64,000 bases of DNA from Bactrocera neohumeralis (lineage: Eukaryota; Arthropoda; Insecta; Diptera; Tephritidae): the NCBI RefSeq assembly GCF_024586455.1, contig NC_065922.1, forward strand, positions 26,532,089 through 26,596,088, written 5' to 3'. Both the position numbers and the translations under genes were made by a program. Of the stretch, positions 39,891 to 49,181 are shown piece by piece. Each line of letters opens with the position of its first letter. The first letter of the stretch is position 1. Below the pieces are notes generated by a model. The model worked only from the letters and a program-made list of their open reading frames with translations, did not search any database and was not told where the DNA came from.

Positions 39891-40596
39891 ATGTCTGATT
39901 CACCAACTACGGCCAGTTATTTCAATATCTTCATTACTGGTCAATTGGAAGCAATGGAATTTCCATTAGGTCCAAATGCAGCAGAAGTGTTTTGTCGCTA
40001 TGAAATTGTGTACGGTCCGGATTGGGAGTTGGTATCCGGTGTACAAAGTGGTATTTCGCAAACGGCATCGAATAGGAGTGGTTACTTTAAAGATAAAATA
40101 ATATTCAACTTTCCTTTAGAGTGGACTTTTAAGAGTACAACACCTTTTGGTTGTAAGTAATATACTACCACATACAAAATTAATTCAAGAATGTGTGTAT
40201 GTAAAACAAATTTCAGGGCCACAATTGATTGTTTGTATATATGGCAAAACACGTTGGGGTGCGGAAACATCGTTGGGTTATAGTCGTATAAATTTGCCGG
40301 TATTTGGTTCGAATGCCAACAACCCTATAGTCACTCCTATACTTTGTCCACAAAACAGCAATATGGTGTCCGAGCTTGCCAGTTGGATAACTGGACGTAA
40401 TCCTGAATTAAAAGACCCAAAGGCGTTATTAAGCAATGGCAAGTTGAAAGGTAACCTAACACATTATCTAAATTATTTAATTTAAAGCAAATTAACAAAA
40501 ATTTCAGGCATTTCAGCGGAGTCTTATGGTGAGGTCATCTTCAAACTTGCAACTATATTGAGAGGTACCGATCGGTTAGGTTACGATTGGGGTTGA
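39891..40596 (+). CDS. B9d1: B9 domain-containing protein 1 (ciliary transition zone)
   Basis: Three exons, 39891-40152, 40217-40450 and 40508-40596, joined at GTAAGT/TTTCAG and GTAACC/TTTCAG borders in consistent phase (585 nt, 194 aa, close to the roughly 200 aa of animal B9D1). Seen: start MSDSPTTASYFNIFITGQLE, the B9 signature segment FCRYEIVYGPDWELVSGVQS, a Trp formed across the first intron (FG-W-PQLIVCIYG), YGKTRWGAETSLGYSRINLP and the end GTDRLGYDWG. B9D1 works with B9D2 and MKS1 in the MKS module of the ciliary transition zone, gating proteins into cilia; in flies this concerns sensory neurons and sperm. An X-box lies upstream and a polyadenylation signal AATAAA at 40641, 45 bp after the stop. 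Confidence is high; it is a single-domain protein with no oddities. Confidence 0.92.
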
Positions 40597-42004
40597 AGCT
40601 TTTAAACTTCAAAGCTACTTTCAAGATAACTTTGGATGTCAATAAAATATTAAAATATCTTCAAAACATTCTACAACGTAACCCTTCCCTTATATTGTAG
40701 TATCAATTCCACTATATAGTAGTGTTTTTTTATTTAAATCAAAACGGAAAATTCTGAAATTTTACAAAGATGCTTTTACTTTTACAACAACCGGTGTTTC
40801 TGTACGAAAATGCTCGGAAATGTCAGCTCGAATAAGTAGCATCAATTTATATCATAAACCACATTGAATAAAATACGATTTTCAATTTTTTTTAAATCAT
40901 TTATTGATATTTTTTCAATTAAAAAAGCTAAAATAAGAATATAAAAATAAAAAATAAAAATGTTTCATTTGCAACGCTGTTTTTGAACGCCTGCGTAAAC
41001 ATACCTGCAAGAAAAAAGATATGTATGGTAGCATTAGTATTTGATAATCAGAGTTTAAAAAATAATTCTTGTTTTTGTTAATCAGCAAATTATAAAATCA
41101 TCAATATGAAATTATGTCGGGAAAAGAAGACAATATGTAAAAAATATCATCATTTGGTATTTATACCTAATAAACATTAACCGATTCGAAACATAACTTT
41201 TTTGAATACATTCACGACCTGTAGGAACAAGTGAACTTCGAAAATTGACACTATATGCTTTAATAGATTTTAAAATGGAAATATAATGAAAAATTTTTTT
41301 TGTTTTTTTAAAAAGTATTTTTGGTAGTTTACACAATATCTTGATCTTCGCTTTGATGGCTATAAAGTACGCCCGTAAGCTTTCTTAGTTATGTTTCAAA
41401 TAGTCATTATAATTCAACTTTGCTTGAAGTTTTTCTCACCTGTGTTTAAATGATTTCTAGACGTATAATTTCCTAGCCATAAATAAATATGGCGTTCAGT
41501 TTGTTACACGATTGAAACTGTCTAGGGTAAATTATATATTCAGTTAGACGTACCTGAAAAAGTAAGAAATTCAATTAAAAATGTGATGCTTAAAATGAAT
41601 AATGCGTATAGTGATCAATATTTTTTAAAATACATTTTGATCTTTTTCTTAAATACGAAATAAAATAGCTTGGTTTTTATCTTACCTCTTGCATCTAATC
41701 AATCATCAATCAGTGTTATGTAATGTTGATGTTGAATGAATGTTACATCATCAAACGAGATGGCTATCTGCATTTTGCGACTTAATTTTAAAATAAAATT
41801 AACTAAAATAATTTCTTCTAAATATTTCAACATTTACTCGAAAATTTAAGTAAAAAGATATGTACATTGCAAAATTATTTATGTATTTAAATTAAAACCA
41901 CTACAAATTAAAAAAAAAAATTCAAATTATTTATATTTTACAAAGTTTTTTTTCTATAATAGAGCATTTATTATACATATATACTATTATTTACTTTATT
42001 GTTT
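40597..42004. other. Region between convergent B9d1 and the snoRNA host gene
   Basis: After the B9d1 polyadenylation signal the sequence is very AT-rich. A near-palindrome CACTATATAGTAGTG lies at 40711-40725. I see no splice-bounded exons, RNA genes or recognisable transposon sequence. The 3' end of the minus-strand host transcript probably falls near 42000. Confidence 0.45.
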
Positions 42005-42260
42005 TATTTACATTATTATTTACATAGTGATTTTAAGGCAATGAATTCGTTACAGCATTTGTGTAAATTTAATTTGTCATTTGCAATTAATATATATGCA
42101 ACATTCATTCCATACATCCTACACAACAACACGCGTTAGCTCACTTCTTCGCTGTATTTAAGAGTATCAAGATGTTATCTGCAAAGAGAAAAAGAAATAA
42201 GAATAAATATAATGTTTTAATAATAATAATGATTGTAATAGTTATATTACAAAAAAAAAC

Positions 42261-42331
42261 ACAATCAGTAATTGGAAATGTTGAAATCAAAATAAATTCA
42301 TAAACACGGACCAATTAATTTCATCAAGGAA
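42261..42331 (-). ncRNA. Box C/D snoRNA, U18-like, copy 1
   Basis: On the minus strand the C box TTGATGA (42327-42321) and D box CTGA (42268-42265) enclose about 55 nt. The antisense element GGTCCGTGTTT, followed at once by ATGA as a D' box, is perfectly complementary to AAACACGGACC, a universally conserved 28S rRNA segment (GAAACACGGACCAAGG). By the rule of five nucleotides before D', the target is the A of AAACA-CGG, the site known for U18 snoRNA. It sits in an intron with the D box 86 nt before the acceptor, near the distance preferred by intronic snoRNAs. The paralogue is at 42621-42690. Confidence 0.8.
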
Positions 42332-42620
42332 AACTTGTTTTAATACAATAAAGTAAAAATAATAATAATAATAAACTCACATTTTAAGAAACACCGCCAA
42401 ATTCTACCATGCACATTTTGTTGATTCACACTAGAAAAAATAGAGAATATTATATCATAATAAGTTTATAACATATGTTTATTAGGTCCTGCAGTAAATT
42501 GAGTAAATACAAAGCAATATAGCAAAATAGAACACCAAAATTGAAGATACATTTTCAGATATTTCAAAATAAGCTAAAACTATTATCGCCATATTGCTTT
42601 TCTTTACCTATTATTTTACT

Positions 42621-42690
42621 AGAATCAGTAATTGGAAAAGTGAAAATCAATATAAATTCATAAACACGGACCAATTAATATCATCATACA
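42621..42690 (-). ncRNA. Box C/D snoRNA, U18-like, copy 2
   Basis: Same organisation as 42261-42331: C box ATGATGA (42687-42681), shared core ATTAATTGGTCCGTGTTTAT, then D box CTGA (42628-42625). The guide to 28S AAACACGGACC is identical; the sequence between D' and D has diverged (TTGATTTTCACTTTTCC here, TTGATTTCAACATTTCC in copy 1). The pattern of a conserved guide and boxes with drifting spacers argues for function. A TTAA-flanked miniature transposon begins only about 40 bp upstream on the snoRNA strand. Confidence 0.8.
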
Positions 42691-42730
42691 AAAATTCAAC
42701 TGTTTTGAGACATTGTTGTCTTGTTATTAA

Positions 42731-43075
42731 CACTTTGAGCCCCGCGTGTACCACCGGTGGACATTTATGTTTTGCCGATTTGGGACAATGTGACCACCCG
42801 TGGACATTGGTGGATTTTCATTATGGGACAATGTGACCACCGGTGGTCACAAAAAAAAAAAAAAAAAAAAAAAACAACAAAAATGCATTTGGTTTATCAA
42901 AAATAAATATCACAAAGTCACCTCAATCGCAAAAAATCAATAAAAACTAAGTAAACAATCAATAAAACCAAAACAAACAAACCAGCTTATTAACTAAAGC
43001 ACAACCCTTCGTCAGCATGCGGTCCACCGGTACAGAAAAAAAATGACCACGGGTGGGCACGCGGGGCTCAAAGTG
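42731..43075. mobile_element. TTAA-flanked piggyBac-like miniature element
   Basis: 345 bp bounded by TTAA at 42727-42730 and 43076-43079. The inverted ends CACTTTGAGCCCCGCGTG are perfect for 18 bp and continue imperfectly to about 33 bp with CCACC(G/C)GTGG. TTAA target duplication is the hallmark of piggyBac elements. Inside lie a perfect 18-bp palindrome GTGACCACCGGTGGTCAC (42833-42850), a direct repeat TGGGACAATGTGACCACC (42781-42798, 42824-42841), and an A-run at 42851-42874. It has no transposase and lies within an intron of the snoRNA host gene. Confidence 0.75.
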
Positions 43076-43462
43076 TTAATAAATATTAAGCTTACCTTTT
43101 GCATATTCACTTAAATTATAAATTGCATATACTGGTAGGTAGCACACGACGCTGAAATAGGAGAAAAGTGATATGTTACAAACATATTAAAACGAAAATA
43201 TCAGTGATTTTTAATATCGTAAAATAAAACAAGCGAAAAATTATTTTAAAAAAATATTCAATTCAATTGACACAAATTAAAAAAAAAAAACTTGTAGATG
43301 GGTTCTACTGTTTCTACTGTTGCAGTTACTCCAAAGCTAAGTTTATCTGTGTATCAAAGAAAAATAATTGATTTTTCGATTAATTCGAATCAATTTAATC
43401 GAAACAAATTTCAATATTAATGAATTTACTGCTTAACTTTTTTCGCTTGCCTTAATGTAATT

Positions 43463-43546
43463 AAATTCAGAACGCATAAGCGCAGCCATCAAGATTAAGT
43501 CACAGTCTTTTGAACTCATACGGTAATTAATAACATCATTATAAAT
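43463..43546 (-). ncRNA. Box C/D snoRNA, family B, copy 1
   Basis: Minus strand: C box ATGATGT (43539-43533), then TTAATTACCGTATGAGT, a C'-like TTGATGGCTGCGC, and D box CTGA (43470-43467). Copy 2 at 43801-43879 shares AATTACCGTATGAGT and GATGGCTGCGC while the rest differs. If ATGA after ACCGT is the D' box, the guide AATTACCG matches CGGTAATT of the conserved 18S 530-loop region (8 pairs plus one G-U), which is suggestive but short. Target therefore unproven. Confidence 0.65.
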
Positions 43547-43800
43547 TGTATTTATGTATGTATCAAAATTATGTCGAAAATAAAACGCTTACCATTATGT
43601 CGCTATGGAACTCTTTACTTTATCACTTTTCCAGTCTTATAACGTATTTATAAAATAATTTGTATTGGAATGGACGCTAACATAATATTTACAGCTTGGT
43701 TTTACCAAAGTAGACTGTTGTATCGAATGTCTGAAATAGAAAATAATTTCGTTTAGGTTATGTTTATGCAAAAATAATAGATATCTAACTATTTGATGTT

Positions 43801-43879
43801 TAAATCAGTACGCAAAGAGCGCAGCCATCGAGTTTTAGTCATTGAAAATACTCATACGGTAATTACTATCATCATTTGA
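43801..43879 (-). ncRNA. Box C/D snoRNA, family B, copy 2
   Basis: Minus strand: perfect C box ATGATGA (43875-43869), AATTACCGTATGAGT, a C'-like CGATGGCTGCGC and D box CTGA (43808-43805). The D box is 74 nt before the acceptor at 43731, the optimum for intronic box C/D snoRNAs. Flanks CAAA and TTTA can form a short closing stem. Paralogue of 43463-43546. Confidence 0.75.
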
Positions 43880-45652
43880 AAAATAAATTAATACAATAAG
43901 ATTTGCTTATATCTTTTATATGATAATTTAAAAACAGTTTGAAAAAGAAATATTTATGACCAAAAATAATCGTATAATGGGATTTTGAGAATTAGTGTAA
44001 TTTCACACTCACAGATATTGAAATGCCTATCAAAAGTGTTTTTTTTTATATTAAATATAATACAAGTGCATAATTACCTCAATGTATAAGTCGGAGCTCA
44101 CAATTTTTATGTCTGCAAGAAATAAAAAAAGACCAATATCATTAGATTTTCAACCAAAAAAAAATAGTATTAAAAAATATTTTTAGTTTTTATCTCATTA
44201 ACGTTAAAATCAACACGATAATTGTAAGGTAAGGTAAGGTATTCAGTAATTAGATCCGTTATTATAATCATTGAAAAGTTGTAAATAAAATCAATATATG
44301 ATTAATGTAATATATGCATATAACTAACCTTTGATGTATTAGCACAGGAGCGCCACGACCTTACTGCGTACCGTTGGTGCTTTCCTGAAGCGATCAGCTT
44401 TGTAAAGTGGTGTACAGAAAACTGCAAAGAACAACAATGAATTATAGATTATTTATTACAAAGTAGGATAACTAACTAAAACTGCGACTACTGTTTAATT
44501 TAACTTGGGTAAGCAAATAAAGATTTACACTGAGAAAACTTCTGTTGATTTTCAAACTTAATGGCTCAAAACAAAATTTTAAAAGGTACTTAAAGATTAA
44601 CAAAGTTTTTTTTTTTTGCTATGAAATCTTTTTTTCAATATTTTGAAATTATAATTCAAGCTTAAAAAGTTACGGTAATTACAATAATTTTCAACGCTCG
44701 ATGGTTAAGTTAATTCGTTTACAACGCTCAATACCTTACAAAATGTAATTTTAAATAAAACATTAAAAGGATTAACTCGTTATGTCACACTTACCCTTTG
44801 ACAGCATTCCAGTCGATATTGGCACCTAAACCCTCAATTTGTTGTATATTGAAAGGCAGTGTAGGATTCGACTTTGCTGATTCAGTACTGTTAGAATTTC
44901 TACCTTTGCTATTGTGCACCCAATTATGTCGCTTGTTCTATAAAATATATATGTGATTTGATTAAATTTATGTTTGTGTGTTTTTATACAAAGTTCGTTG
45001 GTGAATATCTTTTGACTGCCAGTTGAATATGACAGTTCGAAATGTTTTTCAAACAGTTAAGGTTAAAACGTGATATTTTACGATTTCTAAAGAACTAAAT
45101 TATAAAACATAAATCTCGTATCGTTATAAATTACGATTTTAAACAAAAGCAAAAAAATCGTTTCAATAATTACTCCACTTTTTATTTTTTTGATGATAAA
45201 ATTAAATTGTGTCACATCAACAAAATAAATATAAAAAATTCTGATAACAAAATAAAATAAAAAAAATAAATTTGAAAAACATTTCGTAGATTTGCGAGTA
45301 TAGTAGATGGATAGTTTTGTTTTTTGTTCTTGTGCTAAGCACATCACATCTTAGATTTGTTTAATCTTCATTAACATTGAAGTGGAATTTCATGATCAGA
45401 AAAATCAGAAGCCTCAGATATGCCGTTTCACAGAAAGATTTTATGTTTTATCCAAGAAAGTTGTATACATCATTTTGCAGTTGTGTTTTGCAAAATGTGT
45501 CGATCAGAAGTAAATAATTCGTAACATTTATGGTAGATATTGACATTTGCTTATAAATTCATATTCGTAAAGAAAACAACATTCCTCATTCTCAACAATT
45601 TCCAAGTTTTTATACGAATTCAAATAAAATAGCACAATGAATTGAACCCTGC

Positions 45653-45808
45653 TCATTGATGCTCAACTTCAATAACTTCATATATAGTATTTGTTGTATA
45701 GTATAGTACTATACTTCTGAATTCTTTGCCTTTGGCACATTTGCCCGCCGGCCTTAAGTGCACTTGTGTTTCGCTGCGGGGCATGTGCCCTCTTTCAGCC
45801 GTAGACAT
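45653..45808 (-). other. Short frame (51 codons) in the 5' half of the host-gene region
   Basis: ATG at 45808 opens MSTAERGHMPRSETQ followed by VHLRPAGKCAKGKEF and ends at 45653. Its first 90 nt are much GC-richer than the surroundings, and a possible acceptor (TTTTTGCTATAG) lies 19 nt upstream. A weak donor GTGCAC after SETQ would join it in phase to the exon 44937-44795 (NKRHNWVH...), giving a frame of about 77 codons. I recognise no family. It could be a real small protein, a conserved noncoding exon, or chance. Confidence 0.3.
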
Positions 45809-46480
45809 TTTGTTAGCAATTTTAAATCTATAGCAAAAATTAGTAAAAATAATTCAAATATTTATTTTATTTTTACATATTCAGTTCATACGATGATTCA
45901 GATTCCCTCATTACACTAACTATTGGCATATCTGAGATAAGGAGTTTTGCTTTTAGAATTTTAGAGGAAAGCCCCATAATATATAACTTGAATAAGTTTT
46001 TTAGCTAATATTTAAGAAAAGTGTTTCATAAACAATATATTTTCCGAATAAACTTCACGTGTTATTTTATTCAGTTGATGCGAGTAGGCAATCAAATTCC
46101 AACATTTTTCTAACCTTTGCTTCCGCACTTCACTGTATAAAACACCAAGACTAGAACTATTCATTTCTGTAAAGTTTTCATTTAAAGTGTTATACTTTTT
46201 TTTGTAATATTTAATGTAAAAAATCAGAGCATTTTCTTACCTCTCCGAGACAAAGTTGTTTCACAATCAATTTATTTCATAGCAAATGTTGAAGAAGCAG
46301 CAATATTGCTTGTTGTTGCTCAAAAATTATATTTTTACGAAATATTGCAGCTTTAATTTCTCCGCAAGAATTATAAAAAGTTTTTTCTCAGTTGTGGTCT
46401 GCATATAACAAAATTGATTTTGCATCCTCCAAGTTAGTTGAAAACACACTTCCACAAAACACGACTCGTATATCAATTTG

Positions 46481-49181
46481 TTGTACGTTTATAAAAAGTA
46501 AAAGTCGTCCATAAAAAATAGATGTTTCCCAACAAATTACGTTTTTAAGTAATGTCATAGTAACAACGTGTCGATAAAGCCAATATTTTATTTAAATTTA
46601 AAAATTTTCGAACATTTTGTTGATTTTACTGTTGTTGTTATTATTTTACTGTCATTAAGTATGGCAACATAACCATTATTGGACATTTTACTGGAAATGT
46701 CAATTAACAATAGTATGAATGTTTGGTCCTGCGTCAATATCATTGAATTTTTAAGCGAATTGAAGTTATAGATTTAAAAATTTACAGTTATGTGATGAGT
46801 TAACTCTTCTGTATAAGTCGTCTCAATTCAATGTTTTTTACTTGATGGATTTATGCAGTTCCATTATTGCTGAAAATCATTTTTTTACAGAAAGCTATTA
46901 TAAAAATAAAAGTGACAAAAATCGATAGAAATGTGCGGCCAATTAATTGTATCACATATCTAAAAGAACACTCCATACGATTTAACTACTTTTTCAGGAA
47001 ATTTCACACAAAATATGGAAAAACTTTGCAAAGGACATTTTACAGGAATTACAGAATTTCTCTACTTCCATTACCACATGAAATCCAATCAATCACAAAC
47101 CAAACCACTTCGGCTCTTAATCTGACTTTTTTACATAAGAAACTTTTTCATATAGACCTCCGTCAGCCACTTCTATTAGATAAATTAGTTGTTGTTGCGC
47201 AGACACTGGTCTACCCAAGAATCAGTGAATAAATATTACAAAAGATTATATAAAAGCAATAATAATCTGAAAGTCAGTTTTTAAAACAGATGTATTAAAA
47301 TATAGCTATACTAATTTATTAACAATAGTTTAATATCAATGGTGATACTAAAAAAACAATTAGATTTTAACTCATTAAATTTGGCAATTTGGAGTTTTAG
47401 AATATTTTATTGAAAAATTAAAAATATATTCAAAAGTATTGCAAAGTATTTGTAAAAATTTATTGGAGTAATAGCATATAGTATTGATGAAACAAATCGC
47501 TATGTATGTGAGAAATAATTTTAAAAACTCTCATGCAAATAAGCACTCAACTTTCGTTTGCTAAACATCATATATGCATAAAACGCAAAAAGTGTCATTA
47601 ATTGCGAATTAATTGCATTTACGGTATTTAGTAAAAATTATTTTTTGAAGAAAGGCTGTACATATTTTTTTTTTTTTTTTTGTAATACAAAAATATTGTA
47701 TATAATAAAATAAAAGGGCAACTATTTCATATCCCCACTTGGAAATAAGCAAAGAAGTATAATTTGATACCAATCAGCTTAAGTTTATTTTAAGTGAAAA
47801 CTTAACAAAAATACAACAAAAAAAAACCTGTTTATTATGAAAAATTACACAAACACTCTCGACAATCTCCAAAGCACCTACATTTGGCACGCACATTTCC
47901 CACCAGCACTAAGACCCAACACGACGAACAAACAACAAAACAACGCAGCAAAGAGAAATTACCTCACGTCCACCCTCCCTCCAACCCTCCAACCCAACAA
48001 CCATCATCAACATTGCGATAAAATTTAACTTCAAAATATTAAAATTAAAAGAAGTTTTTCATTTAATTACACATATTTGGACATGTATTATATTATATTT
48101 TAGTCTAAGAATTGTTGTAGTTTTGTCTACATAAATCAATCTAAATTACCGTTTTTGTTCTAAATATGTAATACAAAAAATATTACACACGCATAATATA
48201 GAGTAAGAAGAGACAATCGAAATTTTATTTCACGAATTCGTCAGCTAAAATCACCATCGCACAAAAACTTGGGAATTGCGCGAGAAAATAATTGTAGGCG
48301 GACGCATCAACTGAAGGAAAATTTCTTGCTTTCTTCTTTACTTTACACATAAACATATAATATATATGTTGGTATGCAGCATCCGATGTTAATATATGTA
48401 TTTTGAGATTTTGCATGTGCTTCATAATTAATATTGGATAAATACTTCTTAAAACTAACGCTTAAACTGAATTTTTTTTACTATTCAGTTTGAATATGTT
48501 TTTTATGTGAAATGTTTTTTCTCAAGTATGCAGTTTTTTCTCCAAAACGGTCAAAGACGAGCAAAGTTTGTGTTGAATATGCCTTAAGAGATCGCAATGG
48601 GGAAAATGAGACAATTTCCACAAATAAAGCTCAAAATGCTTTACGCTTGATGTCTTATCAATAAATACTATTATGTTTTTAAATCTTACACTGCACTGTC
48701 GAGCGTCTGATGAATTTGAATTTTCTTGTTTTCAACTATGATAAATTGTTATTCAAATTTAAAATGTTTCTAACCAAATATTACACTCGTTTTATAGTTT
48801 CCAAATAGCTTATCCTGCCTACAGAGAATGTATGTTTTCAATACATTTTTTCACTAAAATTTAAATCGTTTAAAAAAGCGTACATTTAGGTATATAGTTA
48901 TATTAATTAAAACGTGAGTGTACGCGCTTTGCTGAATTTCCAGTTTTCTTTTTTTTAATATCTTGGGTTGATGGTCCTTTGAGTCAAGTTTTAGTTCTTT
49001 ATATGTATGTTCTTATTATGTTCCAACATCCATAGAACTGCTTGATTGTGTGTTATTGTTGGGTGGAAATTGGTTGTAGTGCAGTAGAATCATATTAATT
49101 GTTCGGTCATTATCATTATTTTTCATCATTAAAAATACAACGTAATCGCTCACGCACATTCATTTAAGGTGACACTGAATC
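46481..49181. other. Region between the snoRNA host gene and nonA
   Basis: AT-rich sequence containing the presumed promoter of the host gene on the left and the 3' untranslated region of nonA on the right. A 121-codon frame at 46867-47232 (plus) has no recognisable domain and no codon bias I can see. A C-rich patch at 47830-48030 is unusual for this window and includes a G-quadruplex motif on the minus strand (47973-47995). No transposon or RNA gene recognised. Confidence 0.4.
47973..47995 (-). other. G-quadruplex motif
   Basis: The minus strand carries four GGG runs separated by 5, 5 and 1 bases (GGGTTGGAGGGTTGGAGGG plus AGGG). This meets the usual G3-N1-7 rule for an intramolecular G-quadruplex, which is rare in such AT-rich DNA. 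On the minus strand it would lie downstream of nonA, possibly in its transcript's far 3' region. Confidence 0.6.

Larger units (their letters stand above)
42005..46480 (-). ncRNA. Putative multi-exon snoRNA host gene (UHG type)
   Basis: A chain of short minus-strand exons with good splice signals: first exon ending 46241 (GGAGAG then GTAAGA), then 44937-44795, 44421-44329, 44112-44078, 43730-43593, 43151-43096, 42430-42381 and a last exon from 42178. An 18-nt microexon at 46132-46115 is possible. Introns at the 3' half each carry one box C/D snoRNA. Most exons are stop-rich and unlike protein, as in the fly dUHG genes, where introns carry the product and the spliced RNA is discarded. Odd point: exons 44937-44795 and 44421-44329 join into a frame reading NKRHNWVHNSKGR ... 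DWNAVKGFLYTTLQS-stop, so a short peptide at the 5' side is not excluded. The 5' and 3' limits are estimates. Confidence 0.65.

Noticed and set aside
44211..44275. Possible box C/D snoRNA in the intron before exon 44112-44078
   Set aside because: An ATGAT and a CTGA occur on the minus strand but only about 25 nt apart, too close for a snoRNA; no guide match seen.
44640..44720. Possible third copy of the family B snoRNA (ACGGTAATTAC and CTCGATGG nearby)
   Set aside because: The two blocks are in the wrong order and spacing and no C or D boxes fit; at best a decayed remnant.
46115..46132. 18-nt microexon TGAAGTGCGGAAGCAAAG
   Set aside because: Splice signals fit on both sides, but a match this short is easily chance; kept only as a possibility within the host gene entry.
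46867..47232. 121-codon plus-strand frame
   Set aside because: AT-driven composition (Ile, Lys, Phe, Asn), no recognisable motif and no nearby promoter or splice signals.
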